Of a stretch of 7,272 nt of DNA, positions 1 through 4,253 are shown one piece after another. The stretch spans positions 1-7,272 of the forward strand of contig JAGHDR010000173.1 of assembly GCA_021159825.1 (NCBI GenBank), in the 5' to 3' direction. The stretch's first letter is position 1; every line of letters starts with the position of its first letter. Below the pieces are notes generated by a model, which was not told the origin of the DNA, did not search any database, and saw only the letters and a list, made by a program, of their open reading frames with translations. Position numbers and translations under genes: made by a program. The stretch is from Deltaproteobacteria bacterium. GTDB taxonomy: Bacteria > Desulfobacterota > DSM-4660 > Desulfatiglandales > Desulfatiglandaceae.

Positions 1-1
1 C

Positions 2-157
2 CGCCAGGGGGATACTGAAGAATGGGGGTATGCCGTTATGGTGGGCGACTTTCAGCCCAGAGAAAAATTTGTGTATTTCGTGTATTTCAAAAATGGCAGG
101 GTGGTTCGGACCGGGGGGGATATCAACAAGCTTGCAACCCTCTCCTGGTACAAATAA
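2..157 (+). CDS. C-terminal end of an unrecognised protein (partial, 5' end outside window)
   Basis: An open frame runs in from the left edge and ends at TAA (155-157), followed at once by a second TAA. It encodes about 51 residues, starting RQGDTEEWGYAV and ending LATLSWYK. The pattern is alternating aromatic and beta-type residues (EKFVYFVYFKNGRVV, then RTGGD), as in a small beta-strand-rich domain. The 'W.Y.V ... VYF.NGRV' pattern is loosely like the C-terminal part of BamE/SmpA-type small lipoproteins, but this is only a resemblance. The frame is supported by natural codon use and the tandem stops; the overlapping frame starting at 22 gives an implausible sequence. The next gene starts 64 bp downstream on the same strand. 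Function unknown. Confidence 0.6.
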   Translation, partial: RQGDTEEWGYAVMVGDFQPREKFVYFVYFKNGRVVRTGGDINKLATLSWYK

Positions 158-215
158 TAAGGGTTCCTGCCGGGGTTTCCAGGGAAGAATTTAATCAGAG
201 AATTGAATGGGAGGT

Positions 216-221
216 ATTGTC
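216..221 (+). promoter_or_regulatory. Start-deciding context (Shine-Dalgarno GGGAGG at 209-214) for the YfdX-family gene
   Basis: A strong Shine-Dalgarno sequence, GGGAGG, lies about 7 nt before ATG 222. The earlier in-frame ATG at 207 overlaps this site and has no good ribosome binding site of its own. Starting at 222 also puts MKKRFF at the extreme N-terminus, as expected for a signal peptide. The 222 start is therefore preferred. Confidence 0.7.
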
Positions 222-1172
222 ATGAAAAAGCGTTTTTTTGCCATTGTTCCGGCCTTTGCAATGTTGCTGGGCTTGGGGTTTAGCCCGTTGGTCCTGGGCG
301 ATGAAACCATCAATGAAGAAGTTTCGGTATCACCTGGAAAACCCCCTTCATTTCCCCAGCAGGAGCGGATTGCCAATCTGGCGGTCAAAGCCTTGAAGCA
401 CATTGCCAAGGCGCGCGGTTTCATTCACACCCAAAACTTTGCCGATGCCAGAGGGGAACTGGCCAAAAGCCAGAAGCTCATGGAAATGATTCGGGCATCT
501 CTTCCCACCACCCGCATCAAAGACCATATCTGGGTGGCGAAAAAACATCTCTCTTACGAAGATTCGGAAGAGGTCATTCCCGATCTGGTTCCCATCTACG
601 TTTCACTCGATGAAATCCAGAGTTTTGTCAGTGTGGATAAGACCCGGAAGCACCTGGATGAGGCGAAAAAAGCGCTGAAAGCGGATGACAAAAAGAAGGG
701 TACAGAGGCCCTGACGCTGGCCGGTGAGTCCCTGGTCTATGTTGAAATCGATCTGCCCTTGCGATACACGGAACGGAAAGTGGCGAACGCCCTGCTCCTG
801 ATGACGGAGGGAAAGGGTAAAGAGGCCGATCAGCTATTGAAAGAGGCTGAAGACGGGGTTCAGGTGATTTCCATTTCCTCCTATGGTCCCATGGTGCTGG
901 CCCAGGAAAGCCTCTGGCAGGCAACCAAGGATTATGCCAAGGGTCGATACGAGGCCGCTAAAAGATCCCTTGCCGATGCCAAAGTGTTTTTGAAAATGGC
1001 GGCCAAACAGGCGGATGAAAAAACCAAAAAAGCCCTCGCCAAATTGAGCCGGAAAATCGACGAGCTGGAAGAAAAGATGGCGGAAAGCGGCAGTGATTTC
1101 AGCAAAGAAATTAAGGGGCTGTGGAATAAAACCAAGGATGTCTACCACGAGACCGTGGAAAAATTCAAATAG
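222..1172 (+). CDS. YfdX-family protein, predicted periplasmic, with C-terminal coiled coil
   Basis: The product is 316 residues. Residues 1-26 look like a Sec signal peptide: MKKR, then a hydrophobic core AIVPAFAMLLGLGF, with likely cleavage after VLG before DE. The mature part is almost all helical. Residues ~47-260 resemble the YfdX family: a first helical unit (NLAVKALKHIAKARGFI, then DARGELAKSQKLM), a central 'PIYVSLDEIQSF' strand-like segment at ~124-135, then 'HLDEAKKALKADDKKKGTEALTLAGESLVYVEIDLPL' style repeats (~144-180) and further paired helices. YfdX proteins are known as stress-associated proteins in enterobacteria, but their biochemical role is not well settled. Residues ~263-316 form a charged, Lys/Glu-rich extension, probably coiled coil, which I would not expect in a minimal YfdX. 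The TAG stop (1170-1172) lies in the first three bases of a palindromic repeat. An intrinsic terminator follows, so it is probably transcribed apart from radA. Confidence 0.75.
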   Translation: MKKRFFAIVPAFAMLLGLGFSPLVLGDETINEEVSVSPGKPPSFPQQERIANLAVKALKHIAKARGFIHTQNFADARGELAKSQKLMEMIRASLPTTRIKDHIWVAKKHLSYEDSEEVIPDLVPIYVSLDEIQSFVSVDKTRKHLDEAKKALKADDKKKGTEALTLAGESLVYVEIDLPLRYTERKVANALLLMTEGKGKEADQLLKEAEDGVQVISISSYGPMVLAQESLWQATKDYAKGRYEAAKRSLADAKVFLKMAAKQADEKTKKALAKLSRKIDELEEKMAESGSDFSKEIKGLWNKTKDVYHETVEKFK

Positions 1173-1200
1173 TAGAGACACGATGCATCGTGCTCCACTG
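1170..1200. repeat. Palindromic dispersed repeat, copy 1
   Basis: This 31-bp element begins TAGTAG, has the perfect 14-bp palindrome CACGATGCATCGTG at 1179-1192, and ends CTG. Aligned with 3477-3508 it matches at 27 of 32 columns (four substitutions, one gap), so the two are copies of the same element. Its first TAG is the stop codon of the YfdX-family gene. The outer parts of its arms no longer pair perfectly, so it looks like the more decayed copy. Confidence 0.75.
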
Positions 1201-1205
1201 GATGG

Positions 1206-1242
1206 GGGCAAGCGGTTCGCCAGGAACCCCTTGCCCTTTTTT
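1206..1242 (+). terminator. Rho-independent terminator after the YfdX-family gene
   Basis: GGGCAAG (1206-1212) pairs with CTTGCCC (1230-1236). Inside it, after a single C/C mismatch, GGTTC (1214-1218) pairs with GAACC (1224-1228), leaving a 5-nt loop, GCCAG. Six T residues follow immediately (1237-1242). This 12-bp GC-rich stem with a T tract is a textbook intrinsic terminator, 34 bp past the YfdX stop and 20 bp before the radA start. Transcription of radA therefore probably needs its own promoter or read-through. Confidence 0.88.
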
Positions 1243-1262
1243 GTTTCACTATTTGGAGTTGT

Positions 1263-2639
1263 ATGGTCAGAAAAGATAAATCACGATATGTTTGCCGGAA
1301 CTGTGGCTATGAAACCCTGAAATGGCTGGGTCGGTGCCCCGAGTGTGATGAGTGGGGGAGCCTTTTAGAGGAGTATGCGGCGCCCCGTCACAAAAACACC
1401 GGCCCGTCCACCATGAGCAAACCGGAGTGCATAGACGCCATTTCCCTTTCCCCGGAGATGAGATGGGGCACCGGAATTGCGGAGTTTGACCGCACCCTCG
1501 GGGGCGGCCTGGTTCCCGGTTCCCTGGTTCTGATCGGAGGAGACCCCGGCATCGGCAAATCGACCATGATTCTTCAAGTGTTGGGCGGGTTTGCACGCCG
1601 GGGACTTAAGTCCCTGTATCTTTCCGGCGAAGAATCCGCGCAACAGATCAAAATGAGGGCTGATCGGTTGAACATTCGGGCGGAAAACCTGTATGTCATG
1701 ACCGGAACCTGTATTGAAGATTTCTTTACCCGAGTAGCCCGACTCAAACCGGATCTGTTGGCCATAGATTCCATCCAGACCTTTTACACGCAGGATATCC
1801 CGTCTCCCCCCGGCAGCGTGAGCCAGGTCAGGGAAACCGCTTCCAGACTCATGGCCTTTGCCAAAAGTTCAGCAATTCCGGTATTTCTGGTGGGACATGT
1901 GACCAAGGACGGCGCCATCGCCGGCCCCAAAGTCCTGGAACATCTGGTGGATACGGTACTCTATTTCGAGGGAGATCGGGGCCATGCGTTTCGAATATTG
2001 CGGGCCGTGAAAAACCGTTACGGTTCCACCAACGAAATCGGTGTTTTTGAAATGAAAGGGTCCGGTCTGGCTGAAGTGAGTAACCCCTCCGGTATTTTTT
2101 TGGCGGAACGGCCCGAGGATGTGCCCGGATCTGCCATCATTTCCTGCATGGAAGGAACCCGCCCCCTGCTGGTGGAAATCCAGGCCCTTGTAAACCCAAG
2201 CCCTTTGGGCATGCCCAGAAGAACCGCCAGGGGAATCGACCAGAACCGCATATCCCTGCTGGTGGCGGTGCTGGGAAAACGTCTGGGAATGGAACTGGGG
2301 GACCAGGATATTTTTGTGAATGTGGCGGGCGGTCTGAAAATCGATGAACCTGCGGCGGATTTGGGAATTGTTTCCGCCATGATGAGCAGCTTTCTGGAAA
2401 AACATGTGAACCGGAACCTGGTGGTTTTTGGAGAAGTGGGCCTGGCCGGTGAAATTCGGGGGGTCAGCCAGCCGGACATGCGCATGAAAGAGATTGAAAA
2501 AATGGGTTTTTCAACCTGCCTTCTTCCCCGAAGCAATCTGGAAGGATCAAAATCACTGCCCGGGCTGAAACCCCGGGGCATCGGATCGATCCGGGATCTG
2601 CCCGATTATCTTTTTTCGGGGTCAGATCTTAAATATTAA
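1263..2639 (+). CDS. radA: DNA repair protein RadA (Sms)
   Basis: RadA is a RecA-like ATPase that helps branch migration and processing of recombination intermediates, and in competent bacteria helps extend D-loops during transformation. The 458-residue length is normal. Visible domains: an N-terminal zinc finger with Cys11, Cys14, Cys25 and Cys28 (CRNCG...CPEC); a RecA-like core with Walker A GDPGIGKST (93-101), Walker B region LLAIDSIQ (165-172) and the RadA signature KNRYG (250-254, usually KNRFG); and a C-terminal Lon-protease-like domain (~280-450) with 'NVAGGLKIDEPAADLGI' and 'VVFGEVGLAGEIR'. ATG 1263 is preceded by GGAG about 6 nt upstream and gives the expected start MVRKDKSRYVC. The last seven residues (GSDLKY preceded by S) and the stop are encoded by the left arm of an inverted-repeat element, so the original C-terminus was probably replaced. 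The fold should not be affected. Confidence 0.97.
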   Translation: MVRKDKSRYVCRNCGYETLKWLGRCPECDEWGSLLEEYAAPRHKNTGPSTMSKPECIDAISLSPEMRWGTGIAEFDRTLGGGLVPGSLVLIGGDPGIGKSTMILQVLGGFARRGLKSLYLSGEESAQQIKMRADRLNIRAENLYVMTGTCIEDFFTRVARLKPDLLAIDSIQTFYTQDIPSPPGSVSQVRETASRLMAFAKSSAIPVFLVGHVTKDGAIAGPKVLEHLVDTVLYFEGDRGHAFRILRAVKNRYGSTNEIGVFEMKGSGLAEVSNPSGIFLAERPEDVPGSAIISCMEGTRPLLVEIQALVNPSPLGMPRRTARGIDQNRISLLVAVLGKRLGMELGDQDIFVNVAGGLKIDEPAADLGIVSAMMSSFLEKHVNRNLVVFGEVGLAGEIRGVSQPDMRMKEIEKMGFSTCLLPRSNLEGSKSLPGLKPRGIGSIRDLPDYLFSGSDLKY

Positions 2640-2699
2640 TTATTTATCATTTAGGAGATGCTTTTACCGTCAAACAGTTAATATTTAAGATCTGACCCC
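2618..2699. repeat. 82-bp element with perfect 22-bp inverted arms (MITE/REP-like)
   Basis: The left arm, 2618-2639, begins GGGGTCAGATCTTAAA and ends TATTAA. It is the exact reverse complement of the right arm, 2678-2699, which ends AAGATCTGACCCC. The arms enclose a 38-nt AT-rich spacer (2640-2677) with no coding content. The left arm overlaps the end of radA, including its stop. The right arm is followed by TTTT, so the transcript could fold into a 22-bp stem-loop that might also attenuate or terminate transcription between radA and the next gene. Perfect long arms around a short non-coding spacer fit a miniature element mobilised in trans, possibly by an IS200/Y1-type (REP-associated) transposase. 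That link is inference: no transposase gene is in the window. Confidence 0.85.
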
Positions 2700-2722
2700 T
2701 TTTGAGGACTGGAGAATCTGTC

Positions 2723-3433
2723 GTGAGCTGGGCGTATTTTGATAAAATCTACTGTATTTCACTAGATGAAAGATCAGACCGGCGAAAGGAAGCCAAAGCT
2801 CAGTTTGATGCCGTCGGCTTGTTAAACAGCGTTGAATTTGTTATCGTGAAAAAGCATCCCATCGATTGTGAGCAAGGGATTTTTGAATCTCACCTTCTCT
2901 GCATGAAAAAAGGGCTCTCTGCCGGTGCTGATAACATTGTCATCTTTGAAGATGATATTTGTTTTGATCGGTTCAGCCCTCAAGTCCTCAAATCTTCTAC
3001 TGATTTCCTTTCAACAAAACCAAACTGGAAAATACTGTTCCTGGGATGTATGGTCAAAGGAAGCCGGAAAACAGGAAATAAATCCGTACTGAAAATTAAC
3101 TTTCGCAGCTTATGCCACGCCTATGTTATAAGCCCCGGTTTTGCACAGCGACTGGTAATGGATTCCTGGCAGAAAACACCCTTTGACGACATGTTACGTG
3201 ATCTCAGAGATAACCATTTTTACGCCGTCTATCCGTCCTTTGCATTTCAGGGGAACTCCCGGTCGGATAACCATCGCTATCTCGCCCTGGACAGGTTCAG
3301 GAGGTTATGCGGAGGACTTCGGCATTTACAAAAGATGAATGAATTCTTCCATCTGAACAAGCGAATCATTGTGATGATACATGTTCTGTTGATATTAACG
3401 CTGGTTGTCATATTGACGGCCGGACTTTCCTGA
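2723..3433 (+). CDS. Glycosyltransferase family 25-like protein (LPS/surface glycan type) with C-terminal membrane anchor
   Basis: The product is 236 residues from GTG 2723, which has GGAG at 2711-2714 with an 8-nt spacer. A TTG at 2702 in the same frame would add seven residues but lacks a ribosome binding site and abuts the repeat. Features typical of GT25 (beta-galactosyltransferase-like LPS enzymes): N-terminal IYCISLDERSDRR (9-21), 'GIFESHLLCMKKGL' (52-65), the acidic NIVIFEDDI (71-79) expected to hold the sugar-nucleotide/metal site, 'SLCHAYVISPGFAQRL' (129-144), and 'DDMLRDLR...YAVYPSFAFQ' (155-176). A hydrophobic stretch at ~214-234 (RIIVMIHVLLILTLVVILTAGL) looks like a single membrane helix at the C-terminus. 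The likely role is adding a sugar to LPS or another surface glycan at the inner membrane; the acceptor cannot be told. The gene is AT-richer than its neighbours and sits between two repeat elements, which suggests later acquisition. Confidence 0.8.
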   Translation: MSWAYFDKIYCISLDERSDRRKEAKAQFDAVGLLNSVEFVIVKKHPIDCEQGIFESHLLCMKKGLSAGADNIVIFEDDICFDRFSPQVLKSSTDFLSTKPNWKILFLGCMVKGSRKTGNKSVLKINFRSLCHAYVISPGFAQRLVMDSWQKTPFDDMLRDLRDNHFYAVYPSFAFQGNSRSDNHRYLALDRFRRLCGGLRHLQKMNEFFHLNKRIIVMIHVLLILTLVVILTAGLS

Positions 3434-3456
3434 ACCTTCCACCAGGAGACCGGAAT

Positions 3457-3519
3457 CTGAGCAAACGACATCAACATAGTAGGGGCACGAAGCATCGTGC
3501 CCCTACTGAACTCAGTCGC
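3457..3519 (+). other. Probable 5' coding extension of the KptA-like gene, interrupted by a repeat
   Basis: The frame of the KptA-like gene stays open upstream of ATG 3520, back to a TGA at 3340-3342, with no ATG, GTG or TTG in between. Codons 3511-3519 read Leu-Ser-Arg. Directly before MLTYIL they give LSRMLTYIL, the usual start motif of the family (LSkfLsyvL). Further upstream is CTG 3457 (reading L/M-S-K-R-H-Q), preceded by GGAG at 3445-3448 with an 8-nt spacer, while ATG 3520 has no visible Shine-Dalgarno. Between them 3475-3510 (36 bp, 12 codons) is the palindromic repeat. Removing it would give (M)SKRHQLSRMLTYIL, a natural N-terminus. Translation may start at CTG 3457, or the gene may now start weakly at 3520. 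Confidence 0.55.
3477..3508. repeat. Palindromic dispersed repeat, copy 2
   Basis: AGTAGGGGCACGA (3478-3490) and TCGTGCCCCTACT (3495-3507) are perfect 13-bp inverted arms around a 4-nt loop, AGCA. The element matches copy 1 at 1170-1200 in 27 of 32 columns and starts with the same TAGTAG. It lies between the GT25 stop and the first ATG of the KptA-like gene. The RNA would form a very stable hairpin in the presumed translation start region of that gene. Confidence 0.85.
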
Positions 3520-4230
3520 ATGCTAACCTATATCCTGGCGTATCGACCGGATGAATTCGGGCTGATCCCCGACGAAGAAGGGTTTGTGGCTTACAAGGAC
3601 CTGCTCAAAGCCCTTCACGAGGAAACCGGGTGGCGCCATGTAAGGCATTCCCATATCAATGAGGTGCTGATGGGTGGGGACCGGGCACGCTTTGAGCCTG
3701 AAGATGATCGGATCCGGTCTCAGGAGCGGCATTGGGCCCTGAACACCGATAATGACCTTCCATTGCCGGGCCTGCTTTATACGCCCGTCCGAAAAAAAGC
3801 CCATCCCGTGGCTATGGAAAGAGGCCTGAGGGCGAAGGCCGGTTCATATTTGTCCCTTTCCCCCGACCGGAAAATGGCCCTGCGCATGGGTCGCCGCCGG
3901 GATCAACATCCGGTACTGCTGGAAATCCCCGCTGCTGCTGCAGAAAAAAAAGGCGTGTTGATCTTTCCGTTTGGAGTCCTGTTTCTGGCACCGGAAATCC
4001 CCGCCCATTGCATTTCAGGGCCTCTTCCATCGAAAGACCGGGTGGAAAAAAAGGAGAAGAAGGTCGACAAAAAACAACAACCCCACGCGGGTCTCAAAAC
4101 CGCAACTCCGGGCTCATTTATCCTGGACCCCCAAAGAGATCCGGATCCTTCGAGAAAATCCAGGGGAAAGAAGCGAAAAGGGTGGAAAGAAGAGGCCCGA
4201 AAAATGCGGAGAAGGCAAAAGGGGAATTGA
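3520..4230 (+). CDS. Divergent KptA/Tpt1-family RNA 2'-phosphotransferase-like protein
   Basis: Tpt1/KptA enzymes remove a 2'-phosphate from RNA using NAD+; in bacteria the natural substrate is uncertain. From ATG 3520 the product is 236 residues. Residues 1-77 resemble the N-terminal winged-helix lobe: MLTYILAYRPDEFGLIPDEEGFVAYKDLL, then HINEVLMGGDRARFEPEDDRIRSQERHW. Residues ~85-165 resemble the ART-like NAD lobe: LLYTPVRKKAHPVAMERGL, SYLSLSPDRKMALRMGRRRDQHPVLLEI, then GVLFLAPEIPAHCISGP. A Lys/Arg-rich tail (~170-236) with PGSFILD follows and may bind RNA. Several catalytic positions differ from E. coli KptA: the Arg-His of 'LRHKP' is Ala-Tyr here (LAYRP, residues 6-10), 'LYHGT' is LYTPV, and the His of 'HVHLS' is Ser. 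The Arg in IRSQERH and those in GRRRDQHP remain. It may be a separate subgroup with altered activity. The true start probably lies upstream (see 3457-3519). Its stop is 23 bp from the convergent topA stop. Confidence 0.72.
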   Translation: MLTYILAYRPDEFGLIPDEEGFVAYKDLLKALHEETGWRHVRHSHINEVLMGGDRARFEPEDDRIRSQERHWALNTDNDLPLPGLLYTPVRKKAHPVAMERGLRAKAGSYLSLSPDRKMALRMGRRRDQHPVLLEIPAAAAEKKGVLIFPFGVLFLAPEIPAHCISGPLPSKDRVEKKEKKVDKKQQPHAGLKTATPGSFILDPQRDPDPSRKSRGKKRKGWKEEARKMRRRQKGN

Positions 4231-4253
4231 TCACCCTGCAAAGCACCCGGATA

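Noticed and set aside
834..1211. Open frame of 125 codons on the - strand inside the YfdX gene
   Set aside because: It is antisense to a well-supported gene with signal peptide and family pattern, has low-complexity Phe/Leu-rich content expected of a shadow frame, and no ribosome binding site.
1869..2581. Long - strand frames of 178 and 187 codons opposite radA
   Set aside because: They overlap each other in different frames and lie opposite unmistakable RadA sequence, with no recognisable motif.
2640..2703. Possible promoter for the GT25 gene (TAATAT near 2679) within the 82-bp element
   Set aside because: A -10-like word exists, but no -35-like word lies at a 16-18 bp distance; the AT-rich arm makes such words likely by chance.
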